Below are positions 9,003 through 18,296 of a stretch of 64,000 nt of DNA, piece after piece. The position numbers were made by a program, and so were the translations under genes. Source of the DNA: Staphylococcus simulans. GTDB taxonomy: Bacteria > Bacillota > Bacilli > Staphylococcales > Staphylococcaceae. The DNA lies in NCBI RefSeq assembly GCF_002902285.1, contig NZ_PPRU01000007.1:48397-112396 (forward strand), given 5' to 3'. The first letter of the stretch is position 1. Each line of letters opens with the position of its first letter. The notes below the pieces were generated by a model. It ran no database searches. It was not told the origin of the DNA and worked only from the letters and a program-made list of their open reading frames with translations.

Positions 9003-11177
9003 ATGAATGAATTAACAGTCATTATCACATACTACAACTCAGAAGATTATATTCAAGCTTGTATCGAAAGCTTGAAGCAACAACGCAATCAAGATTTTAA
9101 TGTGATTATAGTCAACGATGGATCAACAGATGGTTCTCAAGCACTTTTAGAAGACACCTTAAAAAACTATGATAAAAAGGTTGAAGTGATTAACTTTGAA
9201 CAAAACCAAGGGCATGCGCATGCGCGTAACGTCGCAATGTCACATGTAGAAACACCGTATTTTATGTTTTTAGATGCGGATGATGAATTAGCTTCTTATG
9301 CGATTCAATTCTATTTAAAAACAGTGAATGGTCTAGATGCCTTAATTGCACCGATTAATAAGTTTACACTCAATCAACCGCAATACATCGATCAGAATAA
9401 AATTAGATTGGAATATATGAACGCTGAGACAAACCCTAATTCATTCTTAAGAAAAAATACGGCTTGTAACATTTTATTTAAAACAGCAATCGTACACGCG
9501 CATCAACTTCAATTCGATGAGGCATTGAAAACGTATGTCGACAATTCTTTTGTAGTGGATTATCTGACATATGCAGAACGCTTTGTGCGTATTTTAGGTT
9601 TCCCGTTCTATTTCAGAGGAGAGGTTTATGATCCTTTTGAAACAGAACAACTGACACAACAAGCGTTCGACCAATTATTTGAAGATTACGCTGATGCTTA
9701 TCTGCATACTGTGCAGAAAGTGAAAAATAAAAAAGTCCGTCAATTTATGACGCATAAAATGGCAAGTATGATTCGTAACGGTTTTGACCCTGCGAATAAA
9801 CAAAATGCTTACCACTATGCACAACATCAAGACACACTTATTCAATTAGCTCAAAAATTGAAATGGCATCTCTTACAAGAAACAGATGGCGGTTCATTGT
9901 TTAAAGTAGAAATGTTGGCGTTAATGTTTAATCAACCTGACGCCGCAATTGCGATCAACAAATACAGAGGCATGTTACGTCATGTGAAGAATGTTGTGAT
10001 GCGTAATAAAAATAAAAACCGTTCTATGTATCAGTTAACAGATGCGCCAGAAAATGTTTCTAACAAAACAATTGTTTTTGAGACATTCGGCGGTAAAAAC
10101 TATAGTGATAGTCCAAAATACATTTATGAATATATGCAGAAATATTATCCGTACTATAACTATATCTGGGTATTAAAGAACCCGGCTAAAACTTATGTTC
10201 CAGGTAATGCGACTAAAGTGAAAAAAGGTTCGAAAGCTTATTATGAAGCTTATTCAAAAGCACATTACTGGGTTACGAACGCTCGCACGCCGCTTTATAT
10301 CAATAAGAAAGAGAATCAAACGTATATTCAAACATGGCATGGTACGCCGTTGAAACGTTTGGCGAATGATATGAAAGTGGTACGTATGCCAGGGACAACA
10401 ACGCCCGCATATAAACGTAATTTCAGAGAAGAGACAGAACGTTGGGATTATTTAGTATCACCGAACCGTTATTCTACTGAAATTTTTGAATCGGCCTTTT
10501 GGATGGATAGAGACCGTGTCTTAGAAATCGGTTATCCAAGAAATGATGTGCTTGTTAATCGTCAAAATGATACTGAGTATCTTAAAGATATTCGAGAGAA
10601 GCTTAATATTCCTAAAGATAAGAAAGTCATTACTTACGCACCGACATGGCGTGATGATGAGTTTATTAAAAAAGGACAATACTTATTCAATCTTAAAATC
10701 GACTTAGATAATTTATATAAACAATTAGGTGATGACTATGTCATTTTATTACGTATGCATTATCTGATTGCGAATGCTTTAGATTTATCTGGTTATGAAA
10801 ACTTTGCGATAGATGTATCTGATTATGATGATGTCTCAGAAATCTTCTTGATTTCAGATGCATTGATTACAGATTATTCATCTGTGATGTTCGACTATGG
10901 TATTTTAAAACGTCCACAGTTCTTCTTTGCGTATGATATTGAGAAATACGGTAAAGGTTTACGTGGCTTCTATATGGATTACCATAATGATTTACCAGGA
11001 CCTATTTTCACAGATGCGCACAAACTTGCTGAAAGCTTAAAAGATTTACCGAAAGTACAAGCAGAATATCAAGATAAGATTGATGCATTCTACAATCGTT
11101 TCTGCAGTATCGAAAACGGTAAAGCATCAGAATATATCGGTGAATTGATTCATCAAGGTATTGAAGAAAAAGAATAA
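9003..11177 (+). CDS. Bifunctional GT2 glycosyltransferase / CDP-glycerol glycerophosphotransferase (TagF-like)
   Basis: This is a 724-residue two-domain enzyme. Residues 1-230 are a GT2 (GT-A) domain with VNDGSTDGS near 38 and the DxD-type LDADDE near 93. From about residue 340 a TagF/TarF-type domain follows, with TWHGTPLKR near 445 (catalytic His in TagF), APTWRDDEF, LLRMHYLI near 580 and DYSSVMFDYG near 623. Such proteins build or decorate glycerol-phosphate teichoic acid chains from a nucleotide sugar plus CDP-glycerol at the inner membrane face. ATG at 9003 is preceded by AAGGAG at nine bases; an earlier ATG at 8964 lacks a site. A terminator follows. CDP-glycerol would come from the tagD genes at 57-58 kb. 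Confidence 0.85.
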   Translation: MNELTVIITYYNSEDYIQACIESLKQQRNQDFNVIIVNDGSTDGSQALLEDTLKNYDKKVEVINFEQNQGHAHARNVAMSHVETPYFMFLDADDELASYAIQFYLKTVNGLDALIAPINKFTLNQPQYIDQNKIRLEYMNAETNPNSFLRKNTACNILFKTAIVHAHQLQFDEALKTYVDNSFVVDYLTYAERFVRILGFPFYFRGEVYDPFETEQLTQQAFDQLFEDYADAYLHTVQKVKNKKVRQFMTHKMASMIRNGFDPANKQNAYHYAQHQDTLIQLAQKLKWHLLQETDGGSLFKVEMLALMFNQPDAAIAINKYRGMLRHVKNVVMRNKNKNRSMYQLTDAPENVSNKTIVFETFGGKNYSDSPKYIYEYMQKYYPYYNYIWVLKNPAKTYVPGNATKVKKGSKAYYEAYSKAHYWVTNARTPLYINKKENQTYIQTWHGTPLKRLANDMKVVRMPGTTTPAYKRNFREETERWDYLVSPNRYSTEIFESAFWMDRDRVLEIGYPRNDVLVNRQNDTEYLKDIREKLNIPKDKKVITYAPTWRDDEFIKKGQYLFNLKIDLDNLYKQLGDDYVILLRMHYLIANALDLSGYENFAIDVSDYDDVSEIFLISDALITDYSSVMFDYGILKRPQFFFAYDIEKYGKGLRGFYMDYHNDLPGPIFTDAHKLAESLKDLPKVQAEYQDKIDAFYNRFCSIENGKASEYIGELIHQGIEEKE

Positions 11178-11183
11178 TACGTT

Positions 11184-11229
11184 AACACGCAAAAGTAGCC
11201 TTTAAAGAGACTGTTTTTGCGTGTTTTTC
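11184..11229 (+). terminator. Intrinsic terminator after the GT2-TagF gene
   Basis: The 11-base arms 11184-11194 and 11215-11225 pair perfectly, with weaker pairing continuing inward, and a T-rich tail follows. Confidence 0.8.
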
Positions 11230-11264
11230 TTTTAACAGGCTATAGTAAGAGAGAGGTGAACATT

Positions 11265-11837
11265 ATGGGACAAACCAAACAAAAGGTGATTTATACTGTC
11301 GGTCATTCTGATCATGATAAAGAAACATTTCTTGAAATGTTGAAACAATATCATGTTGAAGTCTTAATGGATATCAGAGCCTTTACGAAGAGCCGTAAAC
11401 ATCCGCAATTTAAAGACGACAATATGAAGTCATGGTTGAAAGAAGCGGGGATTGAGTATCAAACTGACCAATTTCTAGGTGGGCGCAGACAACCCAGTGA
11501 AACAGTGGGACGTACTTTGAATAGTGGTTGGCAAAATGAATCTTTCCATAACTATGCGGACTATACTTTAACAGACGACTTCAAAGAAGGGATTAAAAGA
11601 TTAACAGAAACAGCCCAAAACCAAACGACAGCCTACATGTGTTCAGAACATCATCCAGCACGTTGTCATCGTCTGATTGTCAGTAATTATTTAGCTGCAC
11701 ATGGTTGGGACGTGTATCATATTATGCAGAATAATAAAGGTGACATTATTGCACAACCACATAAGTTAGGACAATGGGGTGCGATGCCAATTATTGAAGA
11801 TGATGGGGAAGTAGTATATCCAAAAAAAACAGATTGA
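11265..11837 (+). CDS. DUF488-family protein
   Basis: This 190-residue protein belongs to the DUF488 family. Family marks are YTVGHSDHDKETFLEML at the N-terminus, DIRAFTKSRKHPQF, and the cysteine/histidine cluster MCSEHHPARCHR near residue 130. The function of the family is not established; the conserved Cys/His cluster suggests metal binding or a reactive cysteine. Start ATG 11265 is preceded by GAGAGGTGA; a longer reading frame back to 11217 would overlap the upstream terminator. It appears to be a single gene followed by a short region holding a 15-codon open frame and a terminator. Confidence 0.8.
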   Translation: MGQTKQKVIYTVGHSDHDKETFLEMLKQYHVEVLMDIRAFTKSRKHPQFKDDNMKSWLKEAGIEYQTDQFLGGRRQPSETVGRTLNSGWQNESFHNYADYTLTDDFKEGIKRLTETAQNQTTAYMCSEHHPARCHRLIVSNYLAAHGWDVYHIMQNNKGDIIAQPHKLGQWGAMPIIEDDGEVVYPKKTD

Positions 11838-11866
11838 CATATATAAATGAATGAGGTGTTTCTTTT

Positions 11867-11914
11867 ATGAATCAGAACAACATATTGAATCAGCAACAAG
11901 TTAGAAGAAAATGA
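11867..11914 (+). CDS. Possible 15-residue small ORF
   Basis: An ATG eight bases after GAGGTG opens a 15-codon frame, MNQNNILNQQQVRRK, ending in TGA just before a strong terminator. The peptide is polar (Asn/Gln rich, basic end). It could be a real micro-ORF, a leader peptide, or the remnant of a larger gene. No relative was recognised. Confidence 0.25.
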   Translation: MNQNNILNQQQVRRK

Positions 11915-11918
11915 ACAG

Positions 11919-11943
11919 ACAGGCCGCGCCTGTCTATTTTTTA
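11919..11943 (+). terminator. Intrinsic terminator downstream of the small ORF
   Basis: AGACAGGC and GCCTGTCT form a perfect eight-pair stem around a three-base CGC loop, followed by ATTTTTTAT. Confidence 0.75.
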
Positions 11944-12043
11944 TGAAAAAAATAAAAAATTGCTGCAATTGTGTGGCAATCTTTTATAAAAAATGAGATC
12001 CTGCTTATAAGTAATGAAATATTGATATGAGCGGAGGATACAT

Positions 12044-12436
12044 ATGAAAAAGTTAGTCAGAGTCGTAGGTGCAGTGATTGAACATCAAGGTAACATTTTA
12101 TGTGCACAACGCAGTGAACAAATGAGCTTACCGTTATTATGGGAATTTCCGGGTGGTAAAATTGAACAAGGTGAAACAGATATTGAAGCGTTAAAACGTG
12201 AAATTCAAGAAGAAATGAAGTGTGATTTAGCAGTGGGTGAGAAAGTCACGACGACTACACATGAATATGATTTTGCGATTATCGAGCTGACAACGTATCG
12301 TTGTACTTTACAAGAAACGATGCCGACATTAACTGAACATAGCCAAATTAAATGGTTAGACCCTAAAGCGTTACACCAATTAGAGTGGGCACCGGCAGAT
12401 ATTCCGGCAGTCGACTTACTTGTTGAACAAGGGTAA
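12044..12436 (+). CDS. NUDIX hydrolase, MutT-like
   Basis: This 130-residue protein carries a complete Nudix box, GGKIEQGETDIEALKREIQE and following EM, matching GX5EX7REUXEEXGU except in the last variable positions. MutT-type enzymes hydrolyse oxidised or non-canonical nucleoside triphosphates such as 8-oxo-dGTP. The N-terminal VVGAVIEHQGNILCAQRSE and WEFPGGK fit this subgroup. GGAGG precedes the ATG at about seven bases. Its stop TAA shares a base with an ATG of the helicase gene, so the two are one operon. The pairing suggests a shared role in nucleic-acid maintenance or defence, which is inference. Confidence 0.85.
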   Translation: MKKLVRVVGAVIEHQGNILCAQRSEQMSLPLLWEFPGGKIEQGETDIEALKREIQEEMKCDLAVGEKVTTTTHEYDFAIIELTTYRCTLQETMPTLTEHSQIKWLDPKALHQLEWAPADIPAVDLLVEQG

Positions 12437-12441
12437 TGCCT

Positions 12442-15315
12442 ATGGAACATTTAATTGAAGATTTAACCCAGTCGCTTCATAAAGGCTTTATTGATCGTTC
12501 TATTGTGCATCAAGGGCACCATGTGCCGAAATTGTTGCTGAATAATCAAGAAGAAAATGTGCTCGCAACGCTCATCGATGAACTAGAGAAATGTCAGTCC
12601 TTTATGATTTCGGTTGCTTTTATTACGCCGAGCGGTCTCCAAAGTCTGAAGTCACATTTATATGATATGGCACAACGTGGTGTTAAAGGCAAAATATTAA
12701 CTTCCAATTATTTAGGTTTCAACTCCCCAAAAGTGTATGAAGAGCTGATGAAGTTAGACAATGTTGAAGTCCGTGTAACAGATGTCTCAGGCTTTCATGC
12801 GAAAGGTTATATTTTTGATCATGACGCCTATTCTACGTTAGTTGTGGGGAGTTCGAATTTAACTTCTAATGCTTTGAAAGTTAATTATGAACATAATATT
12901 TTATTATCTTCTCATCAAAATGGTGATTTAGTCCATAAAGTGAAAGACCAATTCAATGGGTTATGGGAAGAGAGCACTCCTTTAACAGAAGCTTGGATTG
13001 AGGCGTATCGTGAGGTTTATCAACCACAAATGACACAACGGTTGTTTGAAGAAAGTCAGAAACAAACGTTGTTGGAAAATAAAATACATGAAGCGGTTAA
13101 AATTGAACCGAATTTAATGCAGATAGAAGCGTTAAAAGGTTTGGCAGAGATGCGTGCACAAGGTGAAAATAAAGCATTGATTATTTCTGCGACAGGGACA
13201 GGTAAGACGATTATGTCTGCGTTAGATGTCCGTGCATTTAAACCTAAACGTTTCTTATTTGTTGTGCATAGTGAAACCATCTTAAATGATGCATTGGCAG
13301 CTTATCGTAAAGTGTTGGCAGATGAAAATGAAGCGGACTTTGCGAAGTTGACGGGGACTGAGAAGAATTTGGATGCGAAGTATTTATTCGCGACTGTACA
13401 AACAATGTCGAAGCCTGACATTTATCAACAGTTTGACCCGGCAGCTTTTGATTATATTGTCTTTGATGAAGCACATCGTTCAGCAGCACAAAGTTATCAA
13501 AATATCTTCCATTACTTTCAACCGAAATTTATGTTAGGGATGACCGCAACACCTGAACGAAGTGATGATCTCAGTGTCTTCGCGCAATTTAATCATAATG
13601 TTGCTTATGAAATTCGACTTCAGAAGGCATTAGAAAGTGATATTTTATGTCCATTCCATTATTTTGGTGTCTCAGATTATATTCAAGAAGGCCAAGTTGT
13701 GGATGATAACACACAAGACTTAAAATTCTTAGCGTCTGATGACCGTGTGAAATATATTCTAGAGAAAACGGATTATTATGGTTATTCTGGTGACGAATTA
13801 AAAGGGCTAATCTTTGTCAGTCGTAAAAAAGAAGCACAAGCTTTAGCACAAAAGTTAAATGCCAAAGGCATACCCACACAAGCTTTAACAGGTTCAGATT
13901 CACAAAAACAGCGTAACGAAGTGATTCAACAGTTAAAAGACGGCAGATTAAATTATATTATCACCGTAGATTTGTTTAACGAAGGAATTGATATTCCTGA
14001 AATCAATCAAGTGGTGATGTTACGGAGCACACAATCAAGTATTATCTTTGTACAACAATTAGGACGTGGTCTTCGTAAGAGTGCGAATAAAGATTTTGTG
14101 ACAGTCATTGATTTCATTGGAAACTATAAAAATAACTATATGATTCCGATAGCACTGTCAGGTGACCATTCCCATAATAAAGATAGTTATCGAAAATTTA
14201 TTTCAGACTATGCGCCATTAAAAGGCGTTTCAACAATTAATTTTGAAGAAGTTGCTCAAAAGAGAATTTTTGATTCGATTCAATCTGCGACTTTAAATAA
14301 GAAAGCTATGATTTTACAAGCATTCAATGAAGTGAAAGCACGCATTGGTCGCACGCCAAGTTTAATGGATTTCATTCATCAACATTCGATTGATCCAGAA
14401 GTGATTCTTTCGAAGTATGGGAATTATGAACAATTTCTAGTGGAGAAAACAGATATTACGACAAGAATCTCTGAAAATGCCTCTAAGAATTTGACGTTCA
14501 TTTCTCAAGAATTAGCGAAAGGTTTGAAGAATACCGATTATTTAGCACTAGAGTTGTTGATGAGCCAAGATGAAAGTTTTGAACGTTTAGTTGAAAAACT
14601 TCAACATAGAGATAGTGAAATTGAAGAAGCGGATGTGCGTACCAGTTTGAAGGTATTAGATGAAACTTTCTTCAGTAAGAATATAGATAAAAGATATGGC
14701 ACACCGATGGTTGAATGGGATAAAAAGACTAATCTTATCGGTCTTACTAAACCGTTTAAAATGAACTTGAAAAATGAAGCCTTTCGTCATCACGTCAATG
14801 ATTTGATCGAAGTAGCCCAATATAAACATAAGCATGTCTATCAAAATCAAAATGACTTTATCTTGTATGAACGTTATTCGAGAAAAGATTTTGTGAAAGT
14901 GATGAACTGGGATAAAGATGAGTCTGCAGTTATTAACGGTTATAAACAAAAACATCATACATTGCCAATTTTCATTACGTATCACAAAAGTGAAGATATC
15001 AGCGACAATACAGCGTATGAAGATCAATTCATTAATCAAAATGAGCTGAAATGGTTCACGCGTTCACCAAGAAAGTTAAGTTCTGATGAAGTTCAAAAAG
15101 TAATGCGACACCAAGAACTCAATACACCAATGTATCTTTTCGTGAAGAAAGAAGACGGTGAAGGAACAGACTTCTATTATTTAGGTAAAGCTCGCTTTAT
15201 GTCAGGTACTGAAGCACAAACGAAGATGCCGGATGGCAAAGATGTAGTCACAATGCATCTTGCTTTAGATACGCCGGTTCGAGATGATATTTACCGCTAT
15301 TTAGTTGAGAAATAA
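12442..15315 (+). CDS. PLD-nuclease-like / superfamily 2 helicase / DUF3427 protein
   Basis: This protein of about 957 residues has three parts. An N-terminal phospholipase-D-like domain carries HAKGYIF near 120 and GSSNLTS near 136 (HxK...GSxN). A superfamily 2 helicase core follows, with Walker A ATGTGKT near 250, DEAH near 342, GMTATPER near 367 and motif VI QLGRGLRKS near 540. The C-terminal part (about 650-950) is DUF3427. It should be an ATP-driven DNA or RNA translocase with a nuclease-like module; the substrate is unknown. Two ATGs are possible. The one at 12436 overlaps the NUDIX stop but is two bases from AAGGG, and the one at 12442 has eight-base spacing and is chosen. A terminator follows. 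Confidence 0.85.
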   Translation: MEHLIEDLTQSLHKGFIDRSIVHQGHHVPKLLLNNQEENVLATLIDELEKCQSFMISVAFITPSGLQSLKSHLYDMAQRGVKGKILTSNYLGFNSPKVYEELMKLDNVEVRVTDVSGFHAKGYIFDHDAYSTLVVGSSNLTSNALKVNYEHNILLSSHQNGDLVHKVKDQFNGLWEESTPLTEAWIEAYREVYQPQMTQRLFEESQKQTLLENKIHEAVKIEPNLMQIEALKGLAEMRAQGENKALIISATGTGKTIMSALDVRAFKPKRFLFVVHSETILNDALAAYRKVLADENEADFAKLTGTEKNLDAKYLFATVQTMSKPDIYQQFDPAAFDYIVFDEAHRSAAQSYQNIFHYFQPKFMLGMTATPERSDDLSVFAQFNHNVAYEIRLQKALESDILCPFHYFGVSDYIQEGQVVDDNTQDLKFLASDDRVKYILEKTDYYGYSGDELKGLIFVSRKKEAQALAQKLNAKGIPTQALTGSDSQKQRNEVIQQLKDGRLNYIITVDLFNEGIDIPEINQVVMLRSTQSSIIFVQQLGRGLRKSANKDFVTVIDFIGNYKNNYMIPIALSGDHSHNKDSYRKFISDYAPLKGVSTINFEEVAQKRIFDSIQSATLNKKAMILQAFNEVKARIGRTPSLMDFIHQHSIDPEVILSKYGNYEQFLVEKTDITTRISENASKNLTFISQELAKGLKNTDYLALELLMSQDESFERLVEKLQHRDSEIEEADVRTSLKVLDETFFSKNIDKRYGTPMVEWDKKTNLIGLTKPFKMNLKNEAFRHHVNDLIEVAQYKHKHVYQNQNDFILYERYSRKDFVKVMNWDKDESAVINGYKQKHHTLPIFITYHKSEDISDNTAYEDQFINQNELKWFTRSPRKLSSDEVQKVMRHQELNTPMYLFVKKEDGEGTDFYYLGKARFMSGTEAQTKMPDGKDVVTMHLALDTPVRDDIYRYLVEK

Positions 15316-15323
15316 ACTGATTG

Positions 15324-15351
15324 CCTGACTCGAAAAAGAGTCAGGTTTTTT
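15324..15351 (+). terminator. Intrinsic terminator of the NUDIX-helicase operon
   Basis: CCTGACTC (15324-15331) pairs perfectly with GAGTCAGG (15338-15345), followed by six T. Confidence 0.9.
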
Positions 15352-15400
15352 GTGATATATAGGTCAGAATAGAGATGAATCAGTCTTTTTGACCATAGAT

Positions 15401-15429
15401 TTGCTTGTATGCGCATAGATGCATATAAT
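15401..15429 (+). promoter_or_regulatory. Sigma-A type promoter
   Basis: TTGCTT at 15401 and TATAAT at 15424 are separated by 17 bases. It would give a leader of about 65 bases for the P-loop kinase gene. Confidence 0.5.
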
Positions 15430-15500
15430 CTTGATTAAACACATGATAACGATTCACTATTAAGAGGAATGAGACGGATAATAAGGCGGAAAGGATTCTG

Positions 15501-16001
15501 GTGATTGGCAGCCCTGGCACAGGAAAATCAACATTTGCTAAACAGTTAAGTCAGAAAATGAATATTCCAGTCTTTCATTTAGATAAACTGTTTTGGAAAA
15601 ATGATCATGAAACAATTAATCAAGAAGAGTTTATAAAACAAGTCGAAAAAGTAATTGCTGAAAATGAATCTTGGATTATAGATGGGAATTATAGAGACAC
15701 TTTACCTTTGAGATTAGAACAAGCAGAACTTGTCATTTGGTTGAAAGCACCACGTTGGAAATGTATTTTGAATGTGGTTAAACGTTATTTTAGATTATTA
15801 AAGAATGAGGATACTGGCGGCAATCCGAAGTCACTGCGATTCGAATTTGTAAAATATATTTGGGACTTTCCAAGCAATCATTTTCTTTCTATGATTCAAG
15901 CTAAAACAAATAGTTTAAATCGAGCAAAATGGATTGAGTTAAATGGGTTTAAAGAAATGAAGCATTTTATGCGAGAAAGTGAATTTAAAATAAAACACTA
16001 G
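15501..16001 (+). CDS. P-loop kinase, topology-modulation/FlaR-like family
   Basis: This protein of about 166 residues is a small adenylate-kinase-like P-loop protein: IGSPGTGKSTFA (Walker A) near residue 2, HLDKLFWK, WIIDGNYRDTLP and VIWLKAPRW. It matches the family annotated as DNA topology modulation (FlaR-related), whose true activity is unclear. The start is odd. In-frame codons upstream of the GTG at 15501 encode KAERIL, which would complete the first strand, yet no ATG, GTG or TTG occurs between it and the TAA at 15447. An ATG at 15469 is out of frame and closes after 11 codons. Use of GTG 15501 with AAAGGA five bases before, a rare ATT/CTG start, or an upstream frameshift are all possible. 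Confidence 0.65.
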   Translation: MIGSPGTGKSTFAKQLSQKMNIPVFHLDKLFWKNDHETINQEEFIKQVEKVIAENESWIIDGNYRDTLPLRLEQAELVIWLKAPRWKCILNVVKRYFRLLKNEDTGGNPKSLRFEFVKYIWDFPSNHFLSMIQAKTNSLNRAKWIELNGFKEMKHFMRESEFKIKH

Positions 16002-16026
16002 CCCAAATGATTATTTTGGACTAGTG
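15996..16026. terminator. Bidirectional terminator-like hairpin
   Basis: CACTAGCCCAAA (15996-16007) pairs with TTTGGACTAGTG (16015-16026) with one mismatch, between convergent genes. Confidence 0.65.
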
Positions 16027-16057
16027 GTCATAGACAATGAAAATAAACTTTAAGTGC

Positions 16058-17215
16058 TTACTGATGTATAGCAATACTTGCACGTGTCAGTTTACGTTTA
16101 TTTTTATAATAAACAAGTGCGATGGTTGAATTGACCATAGCGGACGAAATAATCAAGACATCGTCGTATTGGACGAAGGTGATACTGATGATATAACCAG
16201 TAATAATCAACGATACGGATATGATGAATAAACGCAATTTTCGATAGTAATCATGGAAATAGGACATATTCATCCATAATCCGAAGAAGAATAAGAAAAT
16301 GCTGGCATACATAAAGTGTACTTCAAATAATCGATTGATTTTACCACTGCTGCTGAAGATAATAGCCGCATTCACGCCGCCTAATGCAATATTAATGATA
16401 AGGTGTGAATAATTTAATTTAAACCCGATGGTGCGATGACGATGGTTAATATAAAACTCTGTAATTGCCCAATAAGCTAAGAATAATCCAATTAAAATCA
16501 TGAATTGGAAAATATAAAGATAATCAAATGTCGTAATACTGAAGATACTTGCGATACCTACTAATAATTCTCCAAATACGATGATAGTCAAAAGAGCATA
16601 ACGTTCTACTAAATGCATCATATTGACAGGAGATTCTTTTAAATATTTACGAAATGGTACTAAACCTATTGCAGCAATCATCAATCCTAAGTTCCCTGGC
16701 ACAAAGCGATAAGGTGGCGGTGTAAATGAACCAATGATTGAAAAGATTGCAACAAAAGATGTGACAATGACATAAGCAATACATGTCATTTTATCGCCTT
16801 TTGATTTTGTATGTCGTATTTGTAGTAAATATTGTAGACAAATACTTAAATAAAGTAATGACATATAAGTCATAAAGGGTACAAAGGTTTTATTGAAATC
16901 TGGATAGAAACTGTTGGATAAGAAAATCAAAAGAAAAATATTCACAATAGTGAAGCCTACATCTTTTGGTAATAGCTCACCAAAGCGGTTAGTGAAGACT
17001 GTTTGATGTGCCCATAATAGCCATAAAAATAGACTCATTAAAATATAAATAATAAAGGTATTTAAGGTTAAAGTGCCGTTACCTGTAAGTTGAAGTAATA
17101 CATGTGCAATTTTCTGCAAAGCATATACGAAAATCAAGTCATAAAAGAGTTCATGAAAGTTAGCACGTTTATCTTGTAAGTAACGTGGTGTTAAATTAGA
17201 CGCCATTTGTGTCAT
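16058..17215 (-). CDS. ltrA: Low-temperature-requirement A (LtrA) family membrane protein
   Basis: This 385-residue protein has about ten membrane segments. The N-terminal stretch FHELFYDLIFVYALQKIAH is the LtrA family signature, normally ELFFDLVFVxAxxxxxH. LtrA was named from a Listeria mutant that fails to grow in the cold; its molecular function is unknown. The length is normal for the family. The start ATG at 17215 follows AGGAGATGAC. The gene stands alone, transcribed leftward, with its terminator-like hairpin shared with the kinase gene. Confidence 0.85.
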   Translation of the reverse strand: MTQMASNLTPRYLQDKRANFHELFYDLIFVYALQKIAHVLLQLTGNGTLTLNTFIIYILMSLFLWLLWAHQTVFTNRFGELLPKDVGFTIVNIFLLIFLSNSFYPDFNKTFVPFMTYMSLLYLSICLQYLLQIRHTKSKGDKMTCIAYVIVTSFVAIFSIIGSFTPPPYRFVPGNLGLMIAAIGLVPFRKYLKESPVNMMHLVERYALLTIIVFGELLVGIASIFSITTFDYLYIFQFMILIGLFLAYWAITEFYINHRHRTIGFKLNYSHLIINIALGGVNAAIIFSSSGKINRLFEVHFMYASIFLFFFGLWMNMSYFHDYYRKLRLFIISVSLIITGYIISITFVQYDDVLIISSAMVNSTIALVYYKNKRKLTRASIAIHQ

Positions 17216-17355
17216 CTCCTGTTGTATTTAGTAGGCGACTTGTATTCTCTTTTTTTAAGTCTCTTGTATTTTAGTATGAATGGAATCAAAATAAAAGTGA
17301 TTACATTTAGTGTTAACATGTAATCATTTAGATGATTAAATCAATATTAAGGCAT

Positions 17356-17386
17356 AAAAAAAGCGAACCTCTTAGTAGAGATTCGC
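17356..17386 (-). terminator. Intrinsic terminator of fda
   Basis: On the minus strand a ten-pair stem (17377-17386 with 17363-17372, one G-U pair) around a four-base loop is followed by seven T. Confidence 0.85.
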
Positions 17387-17405
17387 CTCAATAATTGAAT
17401 GATAA

Positions 17406-18296
17406 TTATGCTTTGTTTACTGATGCGTCGTAGATTGTATCAATCGCATCTTGTAATTTATTGTTAAATTCTTCGTCTGATTGGTTAACGTTCAAGTCAG
17501 TTACTAATGCACGAGAGAAGCTTGCGATTAAGCCATCGTTTTCTTTTAAGATTTTGTTTGCTTCTTCACGGCTGTAACCACCAGATAATGCAACAACACG
17601 TACCACTTGAGGGTGTTCGATAAGTTCTTTATAAGTGTTTGCTTTTGTTGGAATTGTTAATTTCAACATAACATTTTGATCTTTATTTAAGTTGTCTAAC
17701 TCAGCTTTGATTGCTGCTGCTAAGTTTTCTTCGATTGCTTCTTTATCTTCTGCGTGAATGTTAACTTCTGGTTCGATAATTGGTACTAAACCAGCCGCAA
17801 TGATTTCTTTAGCAACTTCGAATTGTTGTTTAACAACTTTTTCGATACCTTCTTTGTTGTTTTCTAAAATGTTAGAACGCATTTTTGTACCGAAGATATG
17901 ACGTTCGTTTGCGCGTTTCAATAATTCATCTAAATCTGGAATAGGTTTCATTAATTGAACGCCTTCATTTTGGTCGGCTAATCCTTTGTCGACTTTCAAG
18001 AATGGTACGACACCTTTGCTTGCTAGGAAGTCACCAGTGTATTGTCCTTCAATTTCACGATCTATTGTTTGCTCGAATAGGATAGCTCCTAGGATTTTGT
18101 CTCCGTTGAAAGCAGGTGAAGTAATGATGCGTGTACGCATTTCGTGTACAAGGTCAAACATTTCATCATCGTTTGAGTATTCATTTTCTTCAATTCCGTA
18201 AGCTTTAAGCGCTTTAGGAGTACTACCACCGCTTTGGTCTAATGCTGCGATAAATCCTTTACCATTTTTAATTTTGTCAAATTGTTCTTGGTTCAT
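17406..18296 (-). CDS. fda: Class I fructose-1,6-bisphosphate aldolase
   Basis: This 296-residue protein is the staphylococcal-type class I (Schiff-base) aldolase, which splits fructose-1,6-bisphosphate into dihydroxyacetone phosphate and glyceraldehyde-3-phosphate in glycolysis and works in reverse in gluconeogenesis. The start [19 protein letters not shown] and the strands [22 protein letters not shown] and [17 protein letters not shown] match the family. The lysine in [11 protein letters not shown] is a candidate Schiff-base residue. GAGGAG precedes the ATG at 18296. It is a single-gene unit closed by a terminator. Confidence 0.93.
   Translation of the reverse strand: MNQEQFDKIKNGKGFIAALDQSGGSTPKALKAYGIEENEYSNDDEMFDLVHEMRTRIITSPAFNGDKILGAILFEQTIDREIEGQYTGDFLASKGVVPFLKVDKGLADQNEGVQLMKPIPDLDELLKRANERHIFGTKMRSNILENNKEGIEKVVKQQFEVAKEIIAAGLVPIIEPEVNIHAEDKEAIEENLAAAIKAELDNLNKDQNVMLKLTIPTKANTYKELIEHPQVVRVVALSGGYSREEANKILKENDGLIASFSRALVTDLNVNQSDEEFNNKLQDAIDTIYDASVNKA

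Noticed and set aside
11949..11975. Second hairpin ATTGC/GCAAT after the small-ORF terminator
   Set aside because: The stem is only five pairs and the tail is mixed; too weak to call.
14656..15039. Leftward open frame of 127 codons inside the helicase gene
   Set aside because: It is antisense to conserved DUF3427 codons, lacks a ribosome binding site and looks like a shadow frame.
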